In this document: positions 10,878 to 21,812 of the stretch, piece after piece | How positions within the stretch are numbered: position 1 is the first letter of the stretch | Layout: each line of letters starts with the position of its first letter | Assembly (NCBI GenBank): GCA_015501595.1 | Contig: JADNRX010000237.1 | Span: 22,721 to 86,720, forward strand | Direction of reading: 5' to 3' | Source: Hymenopellis radicata | Taxonomy: Eukaryota > Basidiomycota > Agaricomycetes > Agaricales > Physalacriaceae | Length of the DNA: 64,000 bases | Position numbers and translations under genes: made by a program | Notes under the pieces: model-generated | The model's input: only the letters and a program-made list of their open reading frames with translations | The model's database searches: none | Told to the model about the DNA's origin: nothing

Positions 10878-12050
10878 TTACTCTGGTGTGGGCTCCGAGC
10901 GTAACCGACGCCTCTTGTGAGTCTTCGGTTGTCCGTGACCTTGTGACTTCTGGTGGCGATCTAGGGAGGACTTATCCCGGTAAGATCGGCCACATGAGGG
11001 ATGTTCGCAATAAACGATATATTCCTCGGCGCCGTGCTTTGTTGTAACGTGGACTGTAATAAAATTAGATTTTGGAGAGATCTGAAGCTTTGTCACTCAC
11101 TGCCTAATGCCCCCTTCGTCGTAAAATCAACGCCACATACATCGCATATGAAGTTGGCAACGCTGCTGCCCTTGCGTTGTCTCTGGACAGCAGCGTCATT
11201 TCGTCCTCTTTTCTTCCGGTGCGACGTCAGTGCGAGAGGGGGTGTCAATACTTTGGGAGATGAGTCTGATAAGTCCGCGGACAACTCTCCGTGGCGGACC
11301 ACTGGTGGAGAGTGCGCGCTTGGACTGGAGTATGAGGTGAGGAAGGTGGAAGGAGTAAGACCCGATGTGCTTGACGCAGGCGAGGGGTAGTTCGACAACT
11401 GAGGAAATCCATTAGAGGTCGATGGAGTCGGGGGAAGCGAGAAAGGCCTTGGAAGTGGGGATAGTGATAGTTCGGCGAGCTGCGTGCAATAAATTGAAGA
11501 TGGGCTTTCCTGGGCCACGTTAGGATGGGAAGATTCCATTGGGGCGTCAGGCACCGTTATCGGGAGCCGGAGTGGGGAAGCATATGGGCTGTCTTCCGCT
11601 AGAGTTGATAAATGGACGTCTCAACGTAGGAAAGCAAAGAATGTGAATAGTGCGCCCACCATCATGCAGCTGCGTTTGCCGTAGCGACAACCAGGGCGAC
11701 GCGAATCCGTCATCTGTTAGCCGCGATTAGTCAAATAGAAATGCGGCTAGGACGATGAGTTACCTTCGGAAGATGGGATCCTAGGACTCCATACGTAGTC
11801 GCCCTAAGAAGAACTGATGAGCTGACACTGCCAGACTGTGCCTGTCGAACAAAAATTACCGAGAAGAAGCTGGGCAGTTGTAAAGGCAGTTCGGGATCTT
11901 GGTCCAGGACGCCTTCAGAGGCCACCGGGTATCTGAGCATTTGACTTGAGCGAGAGGTGCCAGGCGTGTTTACAAGGGAACATACACGTTCAACCGTCCA
12001 ATTTCTGGCCAATCCATGTCTACAAAAGACGTGGAGTGAGAGTAGTCCAT
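10878..12050 (-). CDS. Two-finger C2H2 zinc-finger protein (gene C)
   Basis: The main exon (about 11590-11100) encodes a Ser/Pro-rich region (SPLPRPFSLPPTPSTS...), then the basic motif KKRGRNDAAVQRQRKG and finger 1 (ICDVCGVDFTTKGALGI-H). A phase-1 GTGAGT...TTACAG intron lies exactly before the first His, and the next exon gives HVTTKH. Finger 2 is CEHPSCGRSYRDKSSLDRH-x5-H, followed by a basic tail KTHKRRRLRSEPTPE. Both fingers keep all four zinc ligands. A TATATAG (12086-12092) precedes a candidate ATG at 12050 (MDYSHSTSFVDMDWPEIG...). The splicing between that exon and the main exon, through about 11690-11980, is unresolved. It is probably a nuclear DNA-binding protein; its targets are unknown. 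Confidence 0.6.
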
Positions 12051-12519
12051 TCCGGGACCGATGGAGAGTGGATATGGACCAGAGACTATATACGTCCTTG
12101 GAGGGGCGCCGGCGAGATAATCTGATTGCTATTAAGACACGTGGCAGTGGGAGGTGGGGTATGGCGAGTTTCAACTGATGACATTAGACGCCCTTCCCCT
12201 CCTGGTCCTGGAGATTTTGGGGCGAACGAGCATAAATCCATGGCACCAGGGGGACGACAAACCAAGAAAACGGGAGAAACCAAGGGTGAGAAAGTATGCA
12301 GATGCGTGAGGGCCGGATTGGCGGTATGCCGTATGTCGAGCATGTGTCTCGAGACTCGACGCCATCAGCTGGCTAAGAACCGAAGTTCGACGTGGCACGC
12401 GTGAGCTTGTGTGTCCACCTTTGGAATATAAGGGGAAGTGATATCCTTGTTCCATAGATGGCAGTTCCGAAGCGTATCGGGACTCGTGGATCTAATTCAA
12501 CGCGCTAATTCAAGTGAGG

Positions 12520-12530
12520 CCGCGATAGTG
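12520..12530. repeat. Left target-site duplication of the 12.5-14.7 kb element
   Basis: CCGCGATAGTG here is repeated identically at 14669-14679, on the two outer edges of an inverted-repeat element. The last bases are ambiguous with the element ends, so the true duplication is about 8-11 bases. Confidence 0.6.
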
Positions 12531-13225
12531 GGCACATAGAAAGTAGCGGGAACCCTCGCGGGACGGTGCGCTAGCGCATCCCGCGACAGCGCAAGCTGCG
12601 CTAGGGTTACCGCGACGATGCGCTAGGGTTACGCGCTAGGACCAGGGTAAGAGTGGAATTGTCTACCGTTCTTGGAATTGTCTACTGTTCTTTGAATAAT
12701 TAATTAAAAATGTGCCCCATATACATTACTTGCGTATTTCCGTGACATGGAAAATTTAAACATAATCGTCCGGTCATTAGTCTGATTGAGGAACCGCGCG
12801 TGCCCTAAGATCTTGCCATTTTGAGAAGACGTGTCTGGGCGCAAACGATCAATCCATTCTTGATTGCGGACGATCATGCTGACGATAGCTGATTTCGACA
12901 CGACAAGTCTCCTCTGATAGCCCTCATGCTGCGAACCCTGCTGAGATGAACTTTGATGGCCTGCCGAAGTTTCCAGTCAGATCTTCACATCAGCCCCTGC
13001 CGTTTCGATGTACGTCGCACCACTAGTCTCGACCTGATGATGTGACATTTATGCGTTCTTTGCAACAGGTGTACTCCTTCGGAACATTGTTATGACCCCC
13101 AAGAGGTCCGTTCTCTCGTGTGTACTTCAATTACGCATATGATCTTTCTCTGTCCTGGTAATTTCTTCGTTTTGTGTGTATTCTGCTTGATCTCATGTTC
13201 TTCATCTCAGTAACCTATCCCGCTA

Positions 13226-13436
13226 CACCCTTGCGCCTCGCGCAGTAGACCGCTAGCGCATCTCGCGCATGCCCGCTAGCGCATTGCGCTTGTGCGCTTG
13301 TGCGCGAGGGTGCGCGAGACCCCCGCGAGCATTCCCGCGAGTGCGCTACGGACTCTCCCGCAAGTGCGCGAGTGCGCTAGGCCTGCGCTATGACTCCCGC
13401 GACCTGCGCTAGAACTCCCGCTAGCATTGCGCAGGC
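13226..13436. repeat. Internal GCGCTAG/CCGCGAG repeat array
   Basis: A 210-base GC-rich block is built of degenerate GCGCTAGCGC, CCGCGAGTGCG and GCGCGAG words. It resembles the subterminal blocks at 12541-12650 and 14565-14660 of the surrounding element. Its middle position may mean a nested or rearranged copy. Confidence 0.55.
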
Positions 13437-13605
13437 CGATCTTCACTTGGTCGACCTTGTCGAAGTATTCATAGTAAGTCGCGCCATATAAATGTTCAAA
13501 AGAGTATTAATCATATGGAATGTAGGTTATTGTAGATGTAATCTATCTAGGCAAGAATCTATTCACCTCTTTTGCCTTTTACTCCTCCTTAGGTCTGTTT
13601 TTGAG

Positions 13606-14226
13606 TTATCTGCCGAGGCGTCTTGGGTTTCCGCAGAACGCTTGTTTGGACCAGTGCTCTCGAACTTGAGACCAGGCTAGGAAGGGATGACTCATGAGCT
13701 TTAAGGTATGTCGGAAACTCTTTTTACTTACCTCTCGCTCCTTATCTAGTAATACAACTCTTAGATTATCCTTCCAGCGCTCCGGGCCCTCGTCATAGGG
13801 TATCCAGTCACTCTGAGGAGAACGAATATCAAGACCCCACTGCCGGTTGCCCGCCACTCCCGCCATTTTCGACTGGGAGAACATGCGATCCTCAAGAAAC
13901 GAAACGGCCTCCTTGTCGACATCCACGGGTGCTGATCGTGTCTGGCCTTTAATCGTCTTTCCGTGGTAGTCCATCTACCGCATCCAGGCATGCTGCAGTA
14001 GATCGTGCCCATCAACGCCAGCATTCGACGACTCTGCCTTCATTCGTGATGCGAGCAGAAGAGTAGCGCCATGAGCCACCAGTGCACCCTCGCTAACAAC
14101 ACTGGCTGGATCCGAGATAATCCGTAGGATCGTGTCGCGGTGTGGCAGGAGGACCTGGTCGATTTCACTGGTAAATGGTATCCCTTTCGTATCGAGCAGA
14201 ATCTTGTTGAATTGACTTTCGCTCAT
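13606..14226 (-). pseudogene. Gene fragment carried inside the TIR element
   Basis: One frame runs from 14226 (MSESQFNKILLDTKGIPF...) to HAWMR, hits a single TAG (13975-13977) and continues at once with MDYHGKTIKGQTRSAPVDVD, then ...LEDRMFSQSKMAGVAGNRQWGLDI. After GNRQWGLD it reads W.PYDEGPERWKDNLRVVLLDKE. The part from APVDV to GNRQWGLD matches the fragment at 1870-2010 on the other strand. The family is not known to me. The in-frame stop and the position inside an inverted-repeat element suggest a captured, non-functional piece. Confidence 0.45.
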
Positions 14227-14668
14227 GGAAGCCAGTGTCCATTTTCCGATCTATTACAAGGTCAGTGACCGCATTTGCATTGATTTTGCTCTTACTGGTG
14301 TCTGACGTCGGTTCTTCTTGTCCTTCCAGTACTCGTCGGCCATGTCAGATTCCGGAACCTTTACTGTTCCCCCCGTCTTCGGCCACGAACCATCCGGATA
14401 AAGGTTGCCTCGCCATAGGCATACAAGCCACCAACGCTCGCCGTGGACCTCTCCAACACTATCAATAATCCTTCCCGGATATTAGTTGCCTTGTCGAACC
14501 AAGGCTGCTTTTCCGGGCCTAAGAAACACCGGTAAGTCAAGTAGCGCTACTATGCGCGACCACTTATGCACGATTGCGCTAGGACCGGGGTAAGCATTCC
14601 CGCTTCCCGCGAGTGCGCTACGCGCGAGCCCGCAAGTGCGCGAGGGTTCCCGCTAAAATCTATAGGCC

Positions 14669-14679
14669 CCGCGATAGTG
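14669..14679. repeat. Right target-site duplication of the 12.5-14.7 kb element
   Basis: CCGCGATAGTG, identical to 12520-12530 on the other side of the element. Confidence 0.6.
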
Positions 14680-15045
14680 ACACTGTCTGCACGCGCTTTG
14701 AGATCAATGTGGTGACTGCAAGGTGACTGTTAGCATTTGCGGCTTCTTATGGTGAGCCCTGAGTTCGAGAGGACATGGCTCGATCGGCAATCGGTTCAGT
14801 TCTAAATCAGGAGACTGGCTCATTTATTACCCAGCTCAGGCGTCAAGCCAGGACGAGCGTCGAGGTCTATACCCACAGCGCCAGCACGGCGCTTAGCTTT
14901 ATGGACGGATAGTTATGAACGAAAGGAATTACAATACGATACACGAGGCTACCCGCTAGCAGGGATACACTAGTGCTAATACTAAGACATAAGTTGCATG
15001 ACTTCCAGCAGGAATCGAGCATATCAAGTAGTTTCCAAGCTCTGT

Positions 15046-16333
15046 TCAAATGGTGCACGCCGAGTTCTTTCTCCGTAAGTGCCGATCCAGAGAGCTATTG
15101 TGCAGGTAAGGCTTCCCACAACGCACACAACGGAACACCCTACCTTCGTGAACGCTCATGATATGATCTGTAAATTCAGTGTCAAACGTATCGCTGGTAC
15201 AAGGGGCAAGACATTTGCTGTTCAAGCCCGCCTGATTAGTGTAGTCAAATCCGGGACCACAGTCAGGGCAGGAATACGAGGCAGGTTTGCGTCGTCTAGC
15301 CTCTACAACTGATGATTTGTTACGCCCGCGGCGTCGAACATAAGGAGGAGCACGCCCGCGGACGTCCTTTGATTGCTTGATTGAGTTGTCGATGGCAACG
15401 CCAACAAAAGACGGCTGTGGCAGATTCTGCGGGTCCTGCGCGGACGCGATCATTCCGAAAGCAGATGGCCTGAGACCGAAAGTGACATGTCGGGGATCAT
15501 TGACAGGGAGGCGCGACGGAGAGGATTGAGAAGCATGATCTTCCAGAGGAAAGATTCTGAAGCCATTAGAAGGGGCTTGGCTTCGACGGCCTAGGGCGTC
15601 AGAGCTGTGAGAGACTTGCGGCGCGAATGAATGCGAAGCCGGTTGTAGATTGGAAACCTCCGAATCGCATGTAGACGTTAGAAGTGAATTCCCAACTACC
15701 TCGAACAGCACTGGAGGAGGAACGACATCGTTGCTGAAACCCATGTCTCCGAAAACGTCAACGAGTGGGGCATAAAGTAAATTGGTGTGGCGGGAAAGCG
15801 GTGCGTGGGACGCCTCTAACAACCGCCAGACCCGCCTGCGAAAAGCTGGAAGAAACGGGATACAGCCGTCCACCATCCAGCGAATGGTCATATGATATAA
15901 GAGGAGATGGTGAACCCGAGCTGTCATCTATCATAGCATGATGAGTGTATAACCTAATCGGAGCGAAACACTGACAGTAACTAGATCCCATCGACGGATG
16001 ATACGAAGACCCAGAATACTTGCTGCAGCTGTCAGTGTCTGATACGGCATTAGACCATGCTGAATCATTCTTCAAGTTGAACTTTGATGAATGATGGTCA
16101 TCTGGCGGATGTCCTCGAAGGTTTGAGTCGAGGAACTGCCCATAGCGGGTATACAATGGAGGATTCCGTAGCAGTCGTCTGTTCGTACTCCCACTTCCAA
16201 ATTTCCCGGCGTCAGAAACATCTGCACAATCAATGAAGATGTCGATACCGTCAAACTCTTGCAGAACGCCTTCAGAGTAGCTGGACGAGAGAGTGCTCAT
16301 CGGGTCCAAGGCCATTCGCAAACAAGGATGCAA
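15046..16333 (-). CDS. Two-finger C2H2-like protein (gene D), altered fingers
   Basis: The N-terminal exon (MHPCLRMALDPMSTLSSSY..., to about 15760) contains acidic and Ser-rich sequence. The frame then changes between 15930 and 15760 through an unresolved intron or indel. The C-terminal exon carries VRRRGRNKSSVVEARRRKP, the same basic motif as genes C, E and F, and finger 1 (YSCPDCGPGFDYTNQ...). The site of the conserved intron here has GC rather than GT: AACA|GCAAATG...TTACAG|AT would give NHIMSVH. If the sequence is unspliced the frame stays open. Finger 2 is FRCVRCGKPYLHNSSLDRHLRRKNSACTI and has no second His, so it is degenerate at the C-terminus. TATAAAT lies at 16475-16481 on the - strand. 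Function is probably DNA binding, but finger 2 may not fold normally. Confidence 0.5.
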
Positions 16334-16805
16334 TCAGGCTTGGAATTAGGGAGCAACAGATTCGGGACTGAGACAGAAAAGGGGAGTGGAGGGAATTTGA
16401 GCAGGAGAGAAGGAGTAAAACGGGAGAAAGGATTAGGTATGATGAGCTTGCGCGCGACATTGGGTACATGGCCAATTTATATCCGAAAGACGCTCTGGCT
16501 GTAGGGTATCAGTGCTAAGCATCTCTCCGCATATCAAGAACGGATGATAAACTTGCCAGACGACAGCAATCCATCAACCTGAGCAGCCCTGCAGTGCTCA
16601 GTTCGTTCGAGGCGATGTAAGTCTGTGCAGAATTACTAAGCAGAATCGCATGGTGGTTGGCACGCTGATTTCTGAGTACCGTCGGGCATGGGCACGTCGG
16701 AGTGTGGCGCTGTAACCCTTTGTACAGACTGAAAGCACGAAAGAGAGACAGTGCGACCCGTAACAGCAGTTTTCGAGTTAGAGTACTGAATGCAGATATT
16801 CGCCT

Positions 16806-17138
16806 TTAGCAACGGCAGAACCGGAAGGCAGTGAGATCTGAGTGCTCATGATCAGTGAAATCAGAGCCGCACTGGAGATCGCCTACCGTCGCACTTGTAA
16901 GGGCGCAAGAGTGACACTTAAATACCGTTGAATTAGATACCCTTATGACGCCGAGGCGTCTCGGTCGGTCCAAGCGGATGGAGAGGAGCGGTAAGTCCTT
17001 GATAGCGTGGTTGAAAATGAACAAACGACACCGGTCATCTACCGGCGTTTCAAACTGCCGAGACGCCGGAGGTTTTGACTGCTGATCTTGAGAATGAGCA
17101 CTTCGAGCATTTGAAACTGGTAAAAATCCAGAGGACAT
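16806..17138 (-). pseudogene. Remnant of an eighth zinc-finger gene (H)
   Basis: An open frame of 110 residues ends with a finger-like piece: FKCHSCALTSATVGDL, then TDHEHSDL and FRFCRC before a stop. The order (basic stretch, C-x2-C, then DH..HSDL) matches the end of finger 1 in genes E and F (DHHNSDHLHL, DHVNSEHHDL), but the conserved intron is not visible and finger 2 stops after its first cysteines. The N-terminal part is not alignable by eye. I read it as a decayed member of the cluster. Confidence 0.35.
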
Positions 17139-18331
17139 GTAGCTGGGTATGGCAGGAATAGGACGACCCAGTCGGACGCTTTACGCCGGTGGAGCCTCTT
17201 GCACAGAAAAAGCGGGCGATGGTGCTGGAAATATGCCAGCGTCAGCGTCAGTCAGGAGCCGCATCAGCAGACGAGGGTTATTACTATGCTCTTCATATTG
17301 ATGCGGCATCAGATGCAGGATAGACATAACAAGCCTCGTTTCAGTTGAATACTTCTTCGACGACCGTAAGTCGGATAGAAGTAAAAATAGATGGCCTCGC
17401 CACAGTGAAGCGCTTCAGGACCTTGGCGGCTAGTACGAGACAGCGCCACCATGGTGATCTCCTATTAGAAAGGTCATGGCTCCGAGTAGGATTCGTATCC
17501 GCGTTGCACGATGTTCGTTGAATACCCCAGCAATTGAATTTAGCGGAGTCAGCTCAGATTCAATCTCAAACGTAGACGGACCAATACGACGAGAAAGCGA
17601 GTCTTGCACATGGATAGGCGTCCGGAAACTTCAGGTTCAAAGCATGCGGGAGGATGTCGATTCCGTGAGTCAAGAGACGTGTGATAGAAGATTACTAGGG
17701 CTTGATGATCACTGAAGTGAGAAGCATGTTGAGAACGCGCGGTACAGGTGGGGGAATAGATTCTGATGCAAGCGTTGTGCGGAGTACTGCCAGGAAGAAG
17801 TGCAGGCCTTCCTCGAATTTGGGTAGATTTGTCGCCACACACCGACAATGCTAGACTGCTCGGACCTGAAAAGTGTTATACATAGATCAATCTTTCACGT
17901 ACTGCATTTCAGCTGCTGTAATTCACTCAGGTCCTTCCTAATCCTCGACAAACAAAAGGTAAGCCAATCGGATTTGATGGGCATTGCGGCCAATGCGTGC
18001 GCAAGGGGGCCGAATAAAATGACGCTCAGAGCATCGCAATAAGTGGGCTTAGAGGGTCCCATCGCCAAGGAACAAACAGCAAAAGCGGCTTCTCATAACA
18101 AGCTCACAGCTGCGACCTGACTTCAATGCCAACCTAGTCAGACCCGTGTGGCATTCAGGTGGTCGAAAAATGACGTGCAAGTTGGAGCACGGCGAGTGTC
18201 ATTCCCGTTTGTGTTTCGCGGCTTCATTGTGCGAAGCGATTACCAGTGTGAGCGAAGAAGAAAGCGCGTTTTGTGACGTGACATTGATCGTGATCGCTTG
18301 AAGGGAAAGGCGAGTATATACAAAATACGTA
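17139..18331. other. Intergenic, possible further gene-H remains
   Basis: The open frames at 17549-17848 (-) and 17476-17715 (+) overlap antisense, and neither shows a domain. They may be the eroded 5' part of remnant H. Nothing else was recognised. Confidence 0.3.
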
Positions 18332-18877
18332 CTATTAGTTATTATGTACATTGACTGAAATGTGTAAAATGACTGAAATCGGGGAGACAGGGCTTCGGCG
18401 GCATCCCGATAACTGAAATTGGTACAGCACCTCCCGACGCACTGTCCGGGCTGACCCAGTGAGCGGAAATGCCTGAACCAAGTGCTGGGGAGACCCCAGA
18501 CCCCCGAGAAGATATATTCCCACCACCCGAACCCCGAACCCGAACCCCTAACTCCGAGAACTTAGGCTTCGGGAACCGAAGCCTAAGTGTAGGGCGCGCT
18601 AGGGCGCGCCGAAGCGTCACCAACCTACCCTAACCTCCCGCCTAACCAACCTAACCCAATCCTAACCGGAATACATCAATCACCACAAACTGCGCCACAT
18701 CGGGGACCCTTCGTCCTACCAAATAAGGAAATAGCGGGTCGGGCGCACCTATCATTCCAATTCTAGTCATTATGTACAAGGGGTACCGATTTTAGTTGTT
18801 TTTTGTCGAAGAAATTGCAAACACAGCATAATAACTGAAAACGGTACCGAATTCAGTCGTTAACAAATAACTAATAG
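18332..18877. mobile_element. 546 bp MITE flanked by TA
   Basis: The ends are inverted repeats: the left end starts CTATTAGTTATTATGTACAT and the right end, reverse-complemented, CTATTAGTTATTTGTTAACG. Both are followed by GACTGAA-type sequence. A TA dinucleotide flanks each side (18330-18331 and 18878-18879), as expected for a Tc1/mariner-type target duplication. The interior has no coding frame of note but holds CCGAACC and CCTAACC word repeats and a perfect 13-bp hairpin at 18560-18588. It is a non-autonomous element. Confidence 0.7.
18560..18588. repeat. Perfect 13-bp hairpin inside the MITE
   Basis: ACTTAGGCTTCGG, a three-base loop (GAA), then its exact reverse complement CCGAAGCCTAAGT. 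It lies between CCGAACC repeats and CCTAACC repeats (18621-18668). Confidence 0.8.
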
Positions 18878-19193
18878 TACGGTTTTTGTCATCCCTCGGG
18901 AAAGGCGGCCGTCCATCCGCTGAATATCTTGGAAGGACTTTGGTATTCCTGACGATGCATGGCTGGCTTCCGTCTATATCAAAGGAGGCGAATTCAAAAA
19001 AAATTGGTGTCGGAAATATTATTTGAAGTATGTTGAAACGACCCGGATACTACTTAATCAAATAGTCGATGGTAGCGTAAAGTAAATTGAAAGTAAAAGC
19101 ATTTGGGTGATACCCATGAAGGCGGCCAAAGTTGGTTGTACGTACCGGTACCTCAGAGAACCGGACTTCGTACACTGGTAGGCTTCCTGGTAT

Positions 19194-20407
19194 TCAAAAA
19201 TTGGAGGAACTGGCGCGGAAGACAAGCTCAGGATGTTTTTCACGCCAATGTCGCCGGAGAGAGGTTCCATGACTGTACGAATTCGAACAGGCGTCACAAG
19301 GGATGACGAGATGCAGGTGGTCGCTATTATGATGATCTAGATCACAGCTGAAATCACCGCCGCAGACAAAACGACAGAAAGAACTTGAACTCACCCTTCA
19401 AACGCGCCGCGCAGGTAAAAGCCTTCCCGCACTCCTTGCAAGCATAATTGGCGTCCCTTTTTCGCCGCGCCGCGATGATGGCCTCTTTGTTACGTCCGCG
19501 CTTCACCTTGCGACGCGTCGTATTTACGACTTCTTTACTGCTGCTTGCACAGGCGAGGCCGGACGAGGACGAATTCTGCACAACGGTGGCTGACGATCAT
19601 GCGGACGGGTTAGTTAACGTGCATCATGGTATCGGAGAAGCTACCTTGAGATTCCAACGCCGGTAGGTAGTCAAGCCCGTCCCCCAAATGATTTCCCACC
19701 GGCATGTTAACAATGAGGGATATGTCAGTGTCATAACAGTAACCATTTTGTTGACCATTATCAACAGAAAAGCTGACAGCATCGGGACTTGAGACAGCTT
19801 GAGGACTGCGCGAATTCTGCGAATCTAGGGGCCCTGGTGAACCCGTGGTGCTAGGCGACAAGGAAGGTGGCGGGACGTGCGTTGAAAACGACATTTCCTG
19901 AAACGGTCGGTATAGATCATAAGAAGGCATAAGATAAGAGGTCAAAGCGCGGTGATCAGGCAGAAAAGTAGTATGGTTCATCGACGAGGACGCAAGGACA
20001 TCGGGATAGGTATCCTCAAAGGCTAGAAAAACGCTATCAGTGCCAATGAAGAGTCAAGGTACGAGGCACGCACAGCTCCCGTTCGACGATGGTGCTGGGC
20101 TGCTGCCTGACGAATAGTCACTCGACCAATCATCTGTATGACAAGAGTAAGTGAGTCTACAAGGAAAGCGACCACCGAGGCACTCACAACCTCTCAAGCC
20201 GGAGTCCGGGCCTAGTACGTGTATATTGTCTTCAATGGGGGGGTCTTCCGGAGGCTCAAGTGTAATGTTGACGTGGTCATCCGTCGTGGACGAAGTTTCC
20301 GCCACAGAGAATACAATGGAGTCGAGGTAGGCGGAGCCTCGAGCGTCAGAGTCCGAGTGGTCGGGAGAGTAGACTGTCCCTAAAAATGAGCCGAATGAGA
20401 ACGACAT
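19194..20407 (-). CDS. Two-finger C2H2 zinc-finger protein (gene E)
   Basis: Exon 1 begins MSFSFGSFLGTVYSPDHSDSD at 20407. Later exons give DDWSSDYSSGSSPAPSSNGS, then SFEDTYPDVLASS, then LTSY...FQEMSF. The same order and intron positions occur in gene F. An intron (GTAGCT...CGTCAG, with a GTTAACTAAC branch-like site) joins to ATVVQNSSSS. The basic region KVKRGRNKEAIIAARRKRDA leads to finger 1 (YACKECGKAFTCAARLKD-H), split by the phase-1 GTGAGT...TCTAG intron before the first His. Finger 2 is CDACSNSYSHGTSLRRH-x4-H. Both fingers keep normal C2H2 spacing and the gene looks intact end to end. It is probably a nuclear sequence-specific regulator. Confidence 0.65.
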
Positions 20408-20419
20408 GGGACGTGGGCA

Positions 20420-21812
20420 AGGGGGAAAACGACGCCAGTTATAGCCACTTAAATGTTCCGCGTGGGGGGGCGGTGCTGGCCTCGTTGGGTAATGGCAAGC
20501 TGTAAATGTCCAGGCTGCCGCGACGAGAAGCGTGTCTTCAGTTGCGCAAGATCATCTCCAGCTCGGGGATAGGCATAGAAGTAGCCCTCTCGCAAATCTA
20601 TGATCGACATAGCCTCACTGCATACCATAGGCGCCGCTCTCTCTCAACAATACACCCATTAAATGGCGAGCTTGAGACGTCAGCTTCGTCAGACAGGTCG
20701 CCCTGGCGCTTTGAATGTGCCCATTCGGCGATCGACACGACTTCTTCTTGCAATACGGATTTGAAGACGACGGAACACTGATGACAAGCACTGCCCTAAG
20801 GTCTGATTTAGTAGAAGAGACCCCTATTAGACTTTGAGAGACGAACCATGGCATGATCCCATTGAAACCATGAAGATGGATCGGCGCGAAGGTAGATGCG
20901 AAGGGATTGGCCTGACGGGTTGGATTTTCCATAATCGAAGTAGAACATACTGTATATCGAACGAGGACATAACACGAGGCGTAATCTTTCGAGATCGCTG
21001 GTGGTGGAAGAGACGAGAGAAGGATCAGAGGGAACGGCCACAGTGACGGTAGGTAGGTAGGTAGGTAGAACCGGCACAAGGTCCCAATGAGGAACGGCCG
21101 TGTGTTTTCTGTCGCATCTTTTCACGCTGCATTTGTGTTTCCTAGATCAGCTCCAGAAGCACGGGGATGACAGGGACCTGGGAGATTGAACGTAATTGAA
21201 CGCTCGAGCGCTCGCCGAGTAAGTCCTTATTGAAGAAACGAGGAAACGATGTCATAAGCCGACTACGCATACAAATGCTCAGGTACAAATACTAGTAAAC
21301 TAATAGATGCCCCCGCCGGCAGTCAAGTAAGTAAAGTAACAATATACGTGTAAAAAAATTGAGTCTAATTCCAGGCATGTCACGCTGTGAGTCTCACGAT
21401 TCGTCCAAATATACCACATCTTCACGCGTCACGAGTGCACTCGATCTTGCCAGTGCAACAGAAAAGTTTGAGAGAGCTACGGCGGCTGCGCCGTAGATTG
21501 GCAGCTTTTTTGCGTACACATGCGTTTCACAGATTTCTCCATCCATGGGTCGTCTCTCGTATCGCCACAAGATGCCGTGTCTAAGAGCGGGAAGTGCACG
21601 TGTAACTTCCTGCGGTTCTTCAACATTCTCTGTACAGTGTACGCGCATGAACAGAACAATAAGCCAACCGATAAATGTACTCGGAATACAATAATGAATT
21701 ATAACGTCACTGTCAATCGCGATTGCGGGAGTAGTAATACAGTAGAGTGGTCAAAAGCTACATCAGGTATCATGAGCCAAAAATCAACACAGAGCGTCCT
21801 AATCCATCAAGC
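20420..21812. other. Intergenic between genes E and F
   Basis: A - strand frame starting MENPTRQANPFASTF at 20932 runs about 105 residues, but I recognise no domain and could not decide whether it is spliced near 20780. A (TAGG)n microsatellite lies at about 21050-21067. The other frames are short and show no splice or paralogue support. Confidence 0.3.

Larger units (their letters stand above)
12531..14668. mobile_element. TIR DNA transposon (2.1 kb, MULE- or hAT-like, non-autonomous)
   Basis: The left end GGCACATAGAAAGTAGCGGG and the reverse complement of the right end, GGCCTATAGATTTTAGCGGG, are near-identical inverted repeats; both continue AACCCTCGCG. The element is flanked by CCGCGATAGTG duplications. 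Next to both ends, and again at 13226-13436, are dense degenerate arrays of GCGCTAG/CCGCGAG words, like subterminal transposase-binding repeats. An 11-base duplication and long ends favour a Mutator-like element; an 8-base duplication would fit hAT. No transposase was recognised inside. The only coding sequence is the fragment at 13.6-14.2 kb, so the element appears non-autonomous and may have captured a gene piece. The open frame at 12704-12901 (-) has no recognisable domain. Confidence 0.7.

Noticed and set aside
20615..21125. Overlapping - strand frames at 20.6-21.1 kb considered as a membrane protein
   Set aside because: The hydrophobic part comes from a (TAGG)n microsatellite and flanks; no domain, splice support or paralogue.
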